From positions 496,001-560,000 of the forward strand of contig NZ_JADPQF010000003.1 in assembly GCF_015687155.1 (NCBI RefSeq): a stretch of DNA of 64,000 nucleotides. The letters run 5' to 3'. Positions 53,050 through 62,131 of this stretch are shown here, piece by piece. Source of the stretch: Aliikangiella sp. G2MR2-5. GTDB taxonomy: Bacteria > Pseudomonadota > Gammaproteobacteria > Enterobacterales > Kangiellaceae. Position 1 is the stretch's first letter. Each line of letters begins with the position of its first letter. The notes below the pieces were generated by a model. It was not told where the DNA came from. It ran no database searches and saw nothing but the letters and a program-made list of their open reading frames with translations. The position numbers and the translations under genes were made by a program.

Positions 53050-54030
53050 ATGAAAGTGCTACTCATCGAAGATAGTCAAACATTACAGTTTCAACTGACC
53101 AAATTAATTGAAGGATTTGGCCATGAGGTTATTGTTGCCGAAAGTGGTGAAACTGCTATTCAAATACTTGAACAAATCAGTGCTGACTTAATTATTTGTG
53201 ATGTCGAAATGCCAGGTCTGTCTGGATTTGAAACCGTACCAATTATTCGTGATTTGTTGGGAGACCATTGGGTACCGATTATCATGATGACTGGACGAGA
53301 GAGTGTGGAAGATTGTGTCGAAGGTTTAAGTATTGGCGCTGACGACTATCTTGTTAAGCCGGTACATAAGTCATTGCTGCATGCGAAAATCAAAGTGATG
53401 GAACGCTTTATTGATATGCAGGAAAGAATTGAAGAGTTAAAAAATCAACCTGCAAAGTCTAGTCAATATGATGAGCTTACCCATGTTTATACTGAGCCAA
53501 GTTTTTTTGAACACGCAGAGTCATATTGGGCAATTTCTGCGAGACAAAAATTAACTGTTAGCTTGCTGTTGATCGATATTGACTACTACGGTGCTTATGT
53601 TGATTATTGTGGACAACAAGCCGCCGACGATTGTATGCAGCAGGTCGCCAATGCGATCCATTCATCATCACAAAGACCCGGAGATCTAGTCGGCAGGTAT
53701 AGGGCGAGTGAGTTCATTGTGCTGCTTACTGACACTTCAGAAGATGGTGCTGCAAGAGTTGCCCAGAGAATCACTGCTGCGGTGGAAGAGCTGGGGATTC
53801 AACACAGGCGCTCTAAAGTATCTGGTGCCATTAGTGTTTCTGTCGGCGGGAGCGTTACTTCGAATGTTTCCGAGTTCTCTATTGAGCAGAATATCGAGCA
53901 TGCGTCAGAGCTTCTAAATGATACTAAGCTTGACCTTGAAACTCGTTATCAAATATCGAGGCTTGGAGCTCCAAATAGTGCGTCAAAGTTTGAAAATAGC
54001 CTGGTAGACTTAAAAAGCGTGGAGCTCTAA
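53050..54030 (+). CDS. Response regulator with degenerate GGDEF domain
   Basis: 326 residues. Receiver domain 1-120 with Asp51 (IICDVEMPG) and Lys of VKP, a short coiled linker, and a GGDEF-fold domain (about 138-300; YDELTHVYTEPSFFEHA, LLLIDIDYYGAYVDYCG). The signature GGDEF position reads RASEF (218-222), and no inhibitory RxxD site precedes it, so diguanylate cyclase activity is unlikely. More likely a c-di-GMP-independent signalling or GTP-binding output. Single gene with its own promoter. Confidence 0.85.
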   Translation: MKVLLIEDSQTLQFQLTKLIEGFGHEVIVAESGETAIQILEQISADLIICDVEMPGLSGFETVPIIRDLLGDHWVPIIMMTGRESVEDCVEGLSIGADDYLVKPVHKSLLHAKIKVMERFIDMQERIEELKNQPAKSSQYDELTHVYTEPSFFEHAESYWAISARQKLTVSLLLIDIDYYGAYVDYCGQQAADDCMQQVANAIHSSSQRPGDLVGRYRASEFIVLLTDTSEDGAARVAQRITAAVEELGIQHRRSKVSGAISVSVGGSVTSNVSEFSIEQNIEHASELLNDTKLDLETRYQISRLGAPNSASKFENSLVDLKSVEL

Positions 54031-54122
54031 AAGCTATAATTTACTAATGGCTGTATTTCTATGTCTGGTTGATAAGCAGCTGACTTGAAGCCAGCCGCAG
54101 CTTTCTTTTTGGTTTCTCTTAC

Positions 54123-54488
54123 TTATCTAGCTCTGGCAAGAGTATCTTGTCCCCAACCAATCAATTTGTCATTTTTAAATACAAGCGGAGTTGTTTCATC
54201 CTTGGTAGTGTCTCCGTCTGAATGACGATGTTGTGTGCGGTAATATAGAACTCTGTATTCATCATTGCCTTTAGTGAAGGCCTCGGAAAATTCAGGTGCT
54301 CCGAGCTTGTTGTGAACCTCCTGACGTGAGGCGTTGAGTGGTAACTCACTGATTATTTGACGGTTTTCCTTTTGCTCATGTCGCCAGTCGTTACCATCAT
54401 GCTCACCTCCGGGACGGTCAATAATTACACAGCCGGATAAAGATGTTGCCAATACAACAGAAAGGGCTACATTTGTTAAAACTTTCAT
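54123..54488 (-). CDS. DUF3192-family lipoprotein
   Basis: 121 residues with lipobox LSGC (Cys20). The body matches the DUF3192 pattern: ISELPLNASRQEVHNKLGAPEFSEAF, YRVLYYRTQ, DGDTTKDETTPLVFKNDKLIGWG. Small outer-membrane-type lipoproteins of this family are widespread in Shewanella, Vibrio and relatives; function unknown. The fold resembles BamE-like small lipoproteins. GAGGTAG precedes the ATG. Confidence 0.85.
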   Translation of the reverse strand: MKVLTNVALSVVLATSLSGCVIIDRPGGEHDGNDWRHEQKENRQIISELPLNASRQEVHNKLGAPEFSEAFTKGNDEYRVLYYRTQHRHSDGDTTKDETTPLVFKNDKLIGWGQDTLARAR

Positions 54489-54682
54489 AACTACCTCATG
54501 AAACTTGTCTATTTATGATGAATTGGTGTTGTATTGAACTATAACACCTCGCTCTTCAGGCTACAATTCGGAAAGTTTTACAAAATATGATCGAGGAGAG
54601 GAGCCGAAACTTGAGAAAACCTGGAGCTAATAACTGGCAGCTTTAGACAAACTGTTTTAAGACATTGGCAACAATGTGGTTG

Positions 54683-54973
54683 TTACTTTTTGAGGGCTTT
54701 TTTACGGCGCATTTCTTTGGGGTCCGCAATTAACGGGCGGTAAATTTCAATTCTATCCTGCTCTCTAAGTACTTCATCTAATTTGGTTACTTTACTAAAA
54801 ATTCCTACTTTAGTGGTACTCAGGTCTATTTCCGGATATTTGTTCAGTATTCCAGACATCTCTATCGCTTCCATAACAGTCGCTCCTTCATTGACCTTGA
54901 ATGAGATTAGCTCTTGTTCATCAGGAAGCGCGTATATTATTTCTACGGCTATCGTATTTGTGTTATCAGACAT
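54683..54973 (-). CDS. rnfH: RnfH-family protein
   Basis: 96 residues, beta-grasp (ubiquitin-like) fold: IAVEIIYALPDEQELISFKVNEGATVMEAI and the conserved EQDRIEIYRPLIADPKEMRRKKA end. Function poorly known; typically encoded next to ratA. Its ATG overlaps the last codons of ratA by eight bases, so it is translationally coupled. Confidence 0.94.
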   Translation of the reverse strand: MSDNTNTIAVEIIYALPDEQELISFKVNEGATVMEAIEMSGILNKYPEIDLSTTKVGIFSKVTKLDEVLREQDRIEIYRPLIADPKEMRRKKALKK

Positions 54974-55400
54974 TAAATACTTCCTCCGCGCGAGTTGTAA
55001 ATGCAGCGACCATAGACTGAATTAGTTGATTAAATATTCCGGAAAACGCCATTGACGCCAGTTTATTTGAAAATTCAAATTGAAGATCAAGTTCGATTTT
55101 GCAGGCATTTTCTGACAACGGTGTAAAGATCCATCGACCGGAAAGATGACGGAAAGGGCCGTCAAGCAATTTCATTTCTATATGGCTGAATGGAACCAAA
55201 ATGTTTTCGGTCGCAAAAGACTTGGCAATACCACTTTTGGCCACGTCGAGTCGCGCACAAACTTTATTCTCAGAGCGAGAAATAATGGTAGCCCCTTTGC
55301 AATGAGGAACAAATTCCGGATAACGTTCTATGTCGTCTACCAGTGAAAACATTTGCTCTGCAGAAAAAGGAACAAGCGCACTACGTTTAATCGATTCCAA
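54966..55400 (-). CDS. ratA: RatA/COQ10-like START-domain protein
   Basis: 144 residues of the polyketide cyclase/START family: RSALVPFSAEQMFSLVDDIERYPEFVPHCKGATI, GPFRHLSGRWIFTPL and the hydrophobic C-terminal helix. In E. coli RatA was described as blocking 70S ribosome association; relatives bind ubiquinone (COQ10). The frame opens at a TTG at 55412, but TTG 55400 has GGAG six bases upstream and aligns with usual starts. Between a LysM lipoprotein and rnfH in one minus-strand cluster with smpB. Confidence 0.93.
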   Translation of the reverse strand: MESIKRSALVPFSAEQMFSLVDDIERYPEFVPHCKGATIISRSENKVCARLDVAKSGIAKSFATENILVPFSHIEMKLLDGPFRHLSGRWIFTPLSENACKIELDLQFEFSNKLASMAFSGIFNQLIQSMVAAFTTRAEEVFNV

Positions 55401-55414
55401 GCTAAACTCCAAAC

Positions 55415-56476
55415 CTAGTACTGATTGAGTTTTTTGAGCAGCGTGTTAGTGCGCTGCTGATATTTTTTGGCGAGAGCGTGTTCAGGGTTTAGCTCAAGAA
55501 TTACCTCCCAATAATTAAGCGCTTCGTCCAGCTCGTGGTTTCGATAAAGAATTACAGCTTTTTCATGAAGCTTATTGATGAGAAGTGATTGCATTCTGAA
55601 TATTTTGGTATCTCTCGCAACCGTCTTATCCAGCCTTTTTGCACTAACCAGTTTTTCTGCAGATTGAAAAAAATATTTTCGCTCAAAGTAGGTAATCGCT
55701 TGCCTGGTAAATAGCTGAATATTGACGTTCTTTATAAACTGCTGGTAAATGTTACGTTGCGCCCTGTTTCGGCTTGTTTCTGCAATCTTTGTAACCTTTG
55801 CTGCCATATTTTCCATTTCGTCAATCGATTCCACACTTGCAACGTAATCTTTCAGTATCAACTTTTGTTCGCTTAAAAGGCGAGACATATCTTCAGGAAT
55901 AACAAATAGCGAGTTAGCTTTTTGAAGGCCTTGGTCAAATTGCTTTTTGCTTCGGTAATCCTTTAAGAGCCCGATGTTGGCACTCGAGCGACTTCGCTGT
56001 TTGAGAATAGATTTTCCCTGCTTGACTAAAGGAATTTTAATCCAGCTTCCGACTTTTAATTTTGAAGGATTTGATATTTTATTGAATCGAGCCAGTGAAA
56101 CAAAATATACTGAATCACCGAGCCAGTGCTGAGCAATTTGTCCCAGACTATCTCCCTCTTGAATCTGATATTTGGTTGTTTTATTTGTTCCGAAGATATT
56201 CTTTAAATCTTGCTTGAGCTGTTGCTTAAGTTTGCTGGCGCCTGGATGATGGGGATTAAATATAAGAACTTCATCGATTAGCGCTTCAGCTTCTTTATTC
56301 TTTCCTTTTTCCAGCAGAACGATTGCTCGATTGATTTGTTGATTCTGATTGGTTGTCGCCTGCATACTTAAGTCGGTCACACTGGCTTTCTGCGATGAGC
56401 GCTGGGCCATCTCACAGGAACTAACCGCCAAGATACCGAGAAGTAGGATAACTGTTTTCGTTATACGAATGGGCAT
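55415..56476 (-). CDS. LysM-domain lipoprotein with TPR-like helices
   Basis: 353 residues with lipobox VSSC (Cys21). A TPR-like helical region (about 35-95) is followed by a LysM domain (about 103-150; YQIQEGDSLGQIAQHWLGD, LKVGSWIKIP), a long helical region, and a C-terminal TPR-like repeat (ALNYWEVILELNPEHALAKKYQQR). Binds peptidoglycan via LysM, probably in the periplasm. Stop codon three bases before the RatA frame and 12 bases after smpB, so co-transcribed. Confidence 0.85.
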   Translation of the reverse strand: MPIRITKTVILLLGILAVSSCEMAQRSSQKASVTDLSMQATTNQNQQINRAIVLLEKGKNKEAEALIDEVLIFNPHHPGASKLKQQLKQDLKNIFGTNKTTKYQIQEGDSLGQIAQHWLGDSVYFVSLARFNKISNPSKLKVGSWIKIPLVKQGKSILKQRSRSSANIGLLKDYRSKKQFDQGLQKANSLFVIPEDMSRLLSEQKLILKDYVASVESIDEMENMAAKVTKIAETSRNRAQRNIYQQFIKNVNIQLFTRQAITYFERKYFFQSAEKLVSAKRLDKTVARDTKIFRMQSLLINKLHEKAVILYRNHELDEALNYWEVILELNPEHALAKKYQQRTNTLLKKLNQY

Positions 56477-56488
56477 TGAAGTGCTCGA

Positions 56489-56968
56489 TTAGTTAAAGTT
56501 ATTTTTCATTAATCGTTGCTTGTCTCTATCCCATTCCTTGGCTTTTTCCGTGGCGCGTTTGTCGTGCAGCTTTTTACCTTTAGCTGTACCAATCTTAAGC
56601 TTAACCTTGTTTCTCACCCAGTAAAGAGATAACGGGACTATGGTATAGCCATCTTTTGCCTGCGCCTCTATCAGCTTGGTAATTTCCGCCGCGTGCAAGA
56701 GTAGTTTTCTGTTGCGAGTCGGCTCAGCTTTGATATGAGTGGATGTGGTTATTAGCGGACTTACGTGACAACCATGCAAATAAACTTCTCCATTATGGAA
56801 AATGATATAAGCATCTGTAAGATTCGCCTTTTTCTCGCGCATCGCTTTGACTTCCCACCCTTGAAGCTCTAAACCAGCCTCAAAAGTATCTTCGATAAAG
56901 TAGTCGTGTCTCGCTTTGCGATTTTGAGCGATGGTATTTTCTGGCGTTTTCTTCTTTTTTCCAGCCAT
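56489..56968 (-). CDS. smpB: SsrA-binding protein
   Basis: 159 residues, the normal length. Required for tmRNA-mediated ribosome rescue. IAQNRKARHDYFIEDTFEAGLELQGWEVKAMREKKAN, YLHGCHVSPLI and the basic C-terminal tail (KKLHDKRATEKAKEWDRDKQRLMK) are diagnostic. The tmRNA gene is not in the window. Between tolC and the LysM lipoprotein gene on the minus strand. Confidence 0.98.
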   Translation of the reverse strand: MAGKKKKTPENTIAQNRKARHDYFIEDTFEAGLELQGWEVKAMREKKANLTDAYIIFHNGEVYLHGCHVSPLITTSTHIKAEPTRNRKLLLHAAEITKLIEAQAKDGYTIVPLSLYWVRNKVKLKIGTAKGKKLHDKRATEKAKEWDRDKQRLMKNNFN

Positions 56969-57050
56969 TGAATTACTAATAATCAGTCAGACAAATTTTG
57001 GGAAGATTATAGGGGAATTGACGAAGGATGTCTGTAGTTGTTGTAGATTT

Positions 57051-57078
57051 GAATGGTGTAACTTTAGTTACACCATTC
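57051..57078. terminator. Terminator-like palindrome after tolC
   Basis: Perfect 13-bp inverted repeat (GAATGGTGTAACT/AGTTACACCATTC) with a 2-base centre, between tolC (ending 57092) and smpB on the minus strand. The T-tail is weak. Confidence 0.6.
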
Positions 57079-57091
57079 ATCAAGGAGCATT

Positions 57092-58519
57092 TTATCGAAG
57101 AAGGCCGTTAACTTGAGATAAGTCTTCTTCTGTCAATAACCCAGCAGCACGCTTTAGTTTTAACGTGTTTAATATATAGTCATAGCGCGCTCTGGCATGA
57201 TCTCGTTTAGCAGAATAGAGTTGTTGCGTTTGTAAAAGCACATCAACTATTGTTCTTGTTCCTACCTCGAAACCTGCTTGAGTTGCTTCCAGGGCGCTTT
57301 GTGAAGAGACAACTGCTTGCTTTAGGGCATTCACTGAACTCACTGCGGCGACAACACCCAGATAGGAGCTACGAGTTTCGCTGACTGCTCGGCGATGATC
57401 TGCTTCCAGATTGTGAGCCGCTTGCTGATAAAGCGCTTGAGATTCCTTTACCTGAGAGTTGATACGGCCACCTGAATAAATCGGAATATTGAGCTCTAAT
57501 GAAATAGAGGTATTTTTAACATCATCCGTCGAAAGACTATTTGAAACAGTGCCTGTGTCTCCGGTCTGGTTATTGGTAATACGCCGGTTTGGAGATTCCA
57601 TCTCGCTACTGTCGTCAGAATATCGGGCAGACAAGTCAAGAGTAGGGTAGTGCCCCGCAAATGATATATCGATGCTTTTTTTAGCGATGTCCAGACCAAT
57701 TCGTGAGGCTTTAATCGATACATTGTTATTTTCTGCTTCTTTTACCCAGGACTTTATATCCGTTGGCTGTGGATTTCTTAACGGAATAGTGTCTTTTAGT
57801 CCGAGTAAACCATAATGGTATTGACCTGTGATTTGTTGAAGTGCTTCATGCGCATTATCTAATGCATTTTGTGCGCTAATCTGGTTGGCCACAGCACGGT
57901 CGTGGCGAGATTGCGCTTCATGAACATCAGTCATCGCGATTAGACCCACTTCAAATCGTTGCTTAGTTTGGGCAAGTTCTTTAGAGACTGCTTCAGTTTC
58001 TGCTTTGGAAAATTCAACACTATCGATAGCCGCGAGAACATTAAAATAGGCTTCTGCAACGCGAATTATCAGATCATGCTTGGCACCTTCATGGTTAACA
58101 TTAGATTGCAGCGCTCTTTTTTCAGCCTGTCGTAAATTTAACCAGGATGAGTGATTGTATATCTCTTGCCGTAAACTAATTGAGTAACCATCCGAGGTTG
58201 TTTCACTTTCGCTGGCGGAGGGGTCGTTAAAAGTGATAGGACTTCCACTTGGATCATCTGGAGTGTATAGACCAGATGAATTTCCTGAAGACTCTCTGTC
58301 GCTTTTTGAATAACTGTAAGTCGCACTTAGTTGAGGTAACAGTTGTGCCATACTTTGGTTAATGCGTTCATTGGTGGCCATTCTGCCAGCATCACTTGCC
58401 AGATAGGTAGGATCATTATCTTTTGCCAGATTGTAAACATCGAGCAGATTGTCTGCCCAGCTACTTGATGAAGCAAATACTACAAATAAGCTAAGGGCTA
58501 TTTTGGTCGGTTTTTTCAT
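57092..58519 (-). CDS. tolC: TolC-family outer-membrane channel
   Basis: 475 residues. Signal peptide 1-22 (SSSWADN). Two repeats of the OEP fold: LLDVYNLAKDNDPTYLASDAGRMATNERI with LLPQLSATYSYSKS, and later ISLELNIPIYSGGRINSQVKESQALYQQAAHNLEADHRR. Synteny with nudF, DUF1249, cpdA and parE to the right supports true tolC. Exit duct for type I secretion and RND pumps, possibly including the pump at 45171. Confidence 0.95.
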   Translation of the reverse strand: MKKPTKIALSLFVVFASSSSWADNLLDVYNLAKDNDPTYLASDAGRMATNERINQSMAQLLPQLSATYSYSKSDRESSGNSSGLYTPDDPSGSPITFNDPSASESETTSDGYSISLRQEIYNHSSWLNLRQAEKRALQSNVNHEGAKHDLIIRVAEAYFNVLAAIDSVEFSKAETEAVSKELAQTKQRFEVGLIAMTDVHEAQSRHDRAVANQISAQNALDNAHEALQQITGQYHYGLLGLKDTIPLRNPQPTDIKSWVKEAENNNVSIKASRIGLDIAKKSIDISFAGHYPTLDLSARYSDDSSEMESPNRRITNNQTGDTGTVSNSLSTDDVKNTSISLELNIPIYSGGRINSQVKESQALYQQAAHNLEADHRRAVSETRSSYLGVVAAVSSVNALKQAVVSSQSALEATQAGFEVGTRTIVDVLLQTQQLYSAKRDHARARYDYILNTLKLKRAAGLLTEEDLSQVNGLLR

Positions 58520-58927
58520 TGGGTTACCTATCTTTGTGAATCATCAATTCGTTAGTTTATAAATTTTCAAGTTTGGTCATTGCTTAAATTCAGTCCCTGA
58601 TTCTGCATCGTTATTACAACTTCTGTCTAAGTTGGCTGAAATATTTCCAGAGCAACTTTTGGAGCTTTTAGCCTAGACAAAGCAATCTGACCCACTTCAG
58701 GTGTGTTACTATTGTAACTCACCTTCGCCATTGGAATGAGCATAAAGTTATTAGTAAATTACTGAATTTGTAAACGGATTTTACAAATTTTTTAATATAA
58801 GAACAGTGGAGAGCGGACTATTTACTCAACAAATGCCCTTTTTTAGGGGAAATTGGCATATAAGGCTATTAATAGCATCGGAATATCTCGTTTTGATATT
58901 CCGACTTGCTTGTAGGACCCTGAATAT
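58520..58927. other. tolC upstream region with inverted repeats
   Basis: 408 bases. A perfect 10-bp inverted repeat AATTTGTAAA-CGGAT-TTTACAAATT (58765-58789) could be an operator, or a terminator read on the plus strand since T residues follow. GGAATATC/GATATTCC (about 58879-58901) may end the pcm-like gene. No gene seen. Confidence 0.45.
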
Positions 58928-59578
58928 CTAAAACACAAACTGATTTGGCTGTTCCGCGTTGATCATCGGAGCAGCATCCATTGGAAATAATGTTTCAGTT
59001 TGCCATTCGCCGTCGACAAGAGTGTAGACCTTCGCTGCATAATGTCCTTCGGTACCAATTATTGATACTACACGACCATTATTGTTAAGACATCGCTTGA
59101 ATGAATCAGAAAGTGTGGGAAGCGCAGAGGTGATCAGTACTGCATCGTAAGGAGCTTTGGCCAGCCATCCGTCAGAAGCATCTGTTTCCTCAATATCAAT
59201 ATTGTTAAAGGCAAGTTGTCTGAGTTTCTGTTGCGCGGAAGAAACAAAGTCGCCGATGATATCAACAGAATAAACCTTCTTGCATAATCGAGATAACACT
59301 GCGGCAGAGTATCCGCTGCCACATCCTATTTCTAGAACTTTTTCATCGCCTTCCAGTCCCATCGCCTGAATCATGCGGGCAAGTTCTCTCGGCGTTAACA
59401 TTGTCTGATTATGTCCTAGCGGTATGGCAATATCAGCATATGCAAGTCCACGATAGCTTTCCGGAACGAATTTTTCTCTGGGAATGGTGGCCATGGCACC
59501 CAGTAGCTTTTCGTCAAATACTTTCCACGGTTTTACTTGCTGCTCTATCATGTTAAATCGGGCTTTTTCGATATTCAT
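58928..59578 (-). CDS. Protein-L-isoaspartate O-methyltransferase-family protein
   Basis: 216 residues. ARFNMIEQQVKPWKV start, then MLTPRELARMIQAM and the SAM-binding VLEIGCGSGYSAAVLSRL with VYSVDI. This is the Pcm-like variant usually found beside tolC in pseudomonads and relatives, distinct from the pcm in the surE-pcm locus. It may repair isoaspartyl residues, or methylate another target. Transcribed toward tolC. Confidence 0.88.
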   Translation of the reverse strand: MNIEKARFNMIEQQVKPWKVFDEKLLGAMATIPREKFVPESYRGLAYADIAIPLGHNQTMLTPRELARMIQAMGLEGDEKVLEIGCGSGYSAAVLSRLCKKVYSVDIIGDFVSSAQQKLRQLAFNNIDIEETDASDGWLAKAPYDAVLITSALPTLSDSFKRCLNNNGRVVSIIGTEGHYAAKVYTLVDGEWQTETLFPMDAAPMINAEQPNQFVF

Positions 59579-59748
59579 TTTTTGTTTAACCCCTGCTCAT
59601 CGGATGTTGGGTCTGATATTTAAAATATTTAGGCTTTACCTGTGCACTAAAATAAGGTTAATGGGTATACCTTAAGATTGCTGGTTATTTTGCCCTACCC
59701 TGTTTAATATTGCCAATGATCTTGGTCACTTATCGAAAGAGGCGTCGT

Positions 59749-60351
59749 ATGTCCGGTAATGGTTTAAAAAGTGAATTAATAGAAAAAGAGACTCTTTACC
59801 AGGGCTTTTTCAAATTAGAACGTTTTCACTTGAAATACGAAAAATTTGAGGGCGGTTGGAGTGAAGTCATTCAAAGGGAAATATTTGAGCGAGGTAATGC
59901 TGCAGCCGCATTACTGTTGGACCCAGAGCAAGAGCTACTTGTTATGGTGGAGCAGTTTCGACCAGGAGCTATGTCCACCGAAAAATCTCCATGGCTTATT
60001 GAGCCTATTGCGGGGATGATTGAAAAAGGGGAATCTCCTAAAAACCTCATTGAGCGTGAAGCTGAAGAAGAAGCTGGCTGTCAAATAAAGCGAATGCGAA
60101 AAATCTGTGAGTATTTGGTAAGTCCCGGCGGCTCTACTGAGAGGATCTGGCTTTTTCTCGCTGAAGTCGACGCTCGCCAGGCATCCGATTACGCCGGGCT
60201 CGAGCATGAACATGAAGATATTAAAGTGCATCAAATTCCGGTGAAAAAGGCTTTCCAAATGCTGGAAAATGGCGAGTTTACTAACGCAATGACATTGATT
60301 TCATTGCAGTGGCTAAAGCTAAACTGGTCTCAAAATGACTTATTTGAGTAG
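59749..60351 (+). CDS. nudF: ADP-ribose pyrophosphatase (Nudix)
   Basis: 200 residues from the ATG at 59749; a TTG at 59710 gives an unlikely 13-residue extension. The Nudix box GMIEKGESPKNLIEREAEEEAG fits G-x5-E-x7-REUxEExG. The N-terminal dimerisation strands (YQGFFKLERFHLKYEKFEGG) are as in NudF. Hydrolyses ADP-ribose to AMP and ribose 5-phosphate. Divergent from tolC/pcm and upstream of the DUF1249 gene, the E. coli order. Confidence 0.95.
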   Translation: MSGNGLKSELIEKETLYQGFFKLERFHLKYEKFEGGWSEVIQREIFERGNAAAALLLDPEQELLVMVEQFRPGAMSTEKSPWLIEPIAGMIEKGESPKNLIEREAEEEAGCQIKRMRKICEYLVSPGGSTERIWLFLAEVDARQASDYAGLEHEHEDIKVHQIPVKKAFQMLENGEFTNAMTLISLQWLKLNWSQNDLFE

Positions 60352-60474
60352 GAATTTGCTGCATTTGTTCACATTTCTTCCTGAAAATTACCTCAAAATG
60401 TGGGAATATTTGTCTAATTCCGTTCCATCAGGTTATTTTGAGCTAAAATAATCGTATTTGTTGTAGGAGAATCA

Positions 60475-60933
60475 ATGACTTCGACCGCCACCCTAAAGAG
60501 CAAGGTGCGCAGTCGTCCTTATCAACCTGATTTGGATGAGCTACTGTCTCAGTGCGAGCTGAATTACTGGCTATTTCGTCGGTTGTGGCCGGAGTGTGTT
60601 GAACAGGATATATTGTCACAAGGTACTCAGAAATCACCAAATTGGGAGTGTGATGCTCCAGCAGTGAGGTTAACGGCTGATGTAACGGATGCCGCCAGGT
60701 ACACTACAACTATCAATCTGGAGATAGAGTCTCCGGGGAAGGCTGCAATAAAAGAAATCAAGCTGATTGTACGATTATATCATGATGTAAAAATGCTCGA
60801 AGTAATGGAAGGTAGTGGTCCTGGTGCTTTGAAAGCAATTTATGAGCATAACAATATTGAGAAAAAGCCCGTTGACGAGAAGCGTCAGATCAATCAGTTT
60901 CTTGGCGAATGCTTCAGAGCTTGTTTGAAATAG
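60475..60933 (+). CDS. DUF1249 protein (YqiB-like)
   Basis: 152 residues. YQPDLDELLSQCELNYWLFRRLWPE, TINLEIESPGKAAIKEIKLIVRLYHDVKMLEVMEGSGPG and KRQINQFLGECFRACLK are the DUF1249 family pattern. Cytoplasmic; function unknown. Located between nudF and cpdA as in E. coli. Confidence 0.93.
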   Translation: MTSTATLKSKVRSRPYQPDLDELLSQCELNYWLFRRLWPECVEQDILSQGTQKSPNWECDAPAVRLTADVTDAARYTTTINLEIESPGKAAIKEIKLIVRLYHDVKMLEVMEGSGPGALKAIYEHNNIEKKPVDEKRQINQFLGECFRACLK

Positions 60934-60956
60934 TGTATTCAGGAAGAAAAAAGCAG

Positions 60957-61796
60957 ATGACACCCAATGTAGAGAAAATACCATACGAAATACAACCCGG
61001 ACGGTTGGATGTTGTCAGATTGGTACAAGTGACTGATAGCCATATTTTTGCGGATCCAGAAGGATGTCTGCTTGGCCTTAATACCAGAAGCAGCTTTGAA
61101 GCTATTTGTGAACGAGTTGAACGCGAAGAATGGCGTCCTGATGCGCTGTTGGCTACCGGCGATTTATCGCAGGATGCTTCTGCTGAGTCCTATCAATATC
61201 TCGCTGACTATTTTAAAGATATGGACCTGCCGACTTTTTGGTTACCCGGAAATCATGATAATCCGGAGACAATGGATATCTATTTAAGCAATAATCGAGT
61301 TTTGCAGGCAAAGCAGTTACTAATAGGAAAATGGCAGATTATCCTGCTCGATTCATCTGTGAGAGGAAAAGTGCATGGCAGTCTGAATGATGAGCAATTG
61401 CACTTTCTAGAACGAGCTCTCAAGCGCTATCCGGATAAGCATGCACTTGTTTGTCTTCACCATCAGCCGCTCGATATCGGGAGTCATTGGCTGGATCAAA
61501 TCGGCTTAAAAAATGCGGATGAATTTAATCAGATCATTGCCCAATATCCTCAGGTAAAAGGGGTTCTATGGGGACATATTCACCAGGAGTTTGATCGCGT
61601 AAAAGATGGTATTCATTGGTTGGCGACACCGTCAAGCTGTGTACAGTTCAAGCCAGGGTCAGAGGACTTTTCTGCCGGCACGGAAGCTCCGGGATACCGT
61701 TATTTGAATCTGTTTTCCGATGGACGAATAGAGTCAATTGTACACCGTATCGATAATATGGAATTTACCGTCGACTATTCTATCAAGGGCTACTAA
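60957..61796 (+). CDS. cpdA: 3',5'-cyclic-AMP phosphodiesterase
   Basis: 279 residues from the ATG at 60957, which has AGGAAGAA upstream and begins 24 bases after the DUF1249 stop; an ATG at 60909 would overlap that gene. Metallophosphoesterase motifs VTDSHIF, LLATGDLSQD, LPGNHDNP, LHHQP, WGHIHQE are in order and spaced as in CpdA. Lowers cAMP. Part of the nudF-DUF1249-cpdA run. Confidence 0.95.
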   Translation: MTPNVEKIPYEIQPGRLDVVRLVQVTDSHIFADPEGCLLGLNTRSSFEAICERVEREEWRPDALLATGDLSQDASAESYQYLADYFKDMDLPTFWLPGNHDNPETMDIYLSNNRVLQAKQLLIGKWQIILLDSSVRGKVHGSLNDEQLHFLERALKRYPDKHALVCLHHQPLDIGSHWLDQIGLKNADEFNQIIAQYPQVKGVLWGHIHQEFDRVKDGIHWLATPSSCVQFKPGSEDFSAGTEAPGYRYLNLFSDGRIESIVHRIDNMEFTVDYSIKGY

Positions 61797-62131
61797 ATAC
61801 TGTCGGCACCTAATTCTGGCTATATTGGTTAATTCTTATCCTTTATTCTGTTTAAACCGTGGCAAAGTTCACCCGGTTTCTTTTTTCTACTTGCGAAATC
61901 CTGCGTTTGACGCGATTATAGTGCCCATAATTTAGCTGAATTCAGCTTGAAAACGCGCTTGTATTTTTAAAGTGCTGGTTCTACTGATATAAAAACATGA
62001 GCTGTAGTTTGGATTGTTGTTATTGATAGTCTTGTATTTACTAAAGGCCTATTAAAACAATATCCAGTCGCTGAATTCTGTCATTCGACAATATTGAAAA
62101 TAAGATAAAAACAGAAGTACGAAGGAATTCG
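61797..62131. other. Intergenic region before parE; yqiA absent
   Basis: 335 bases where E. coli has yqiA between cpdA and parE. No esterase-like frame is present. The promoter of parE must be here; no operator recognised. Confidence 0.5.
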
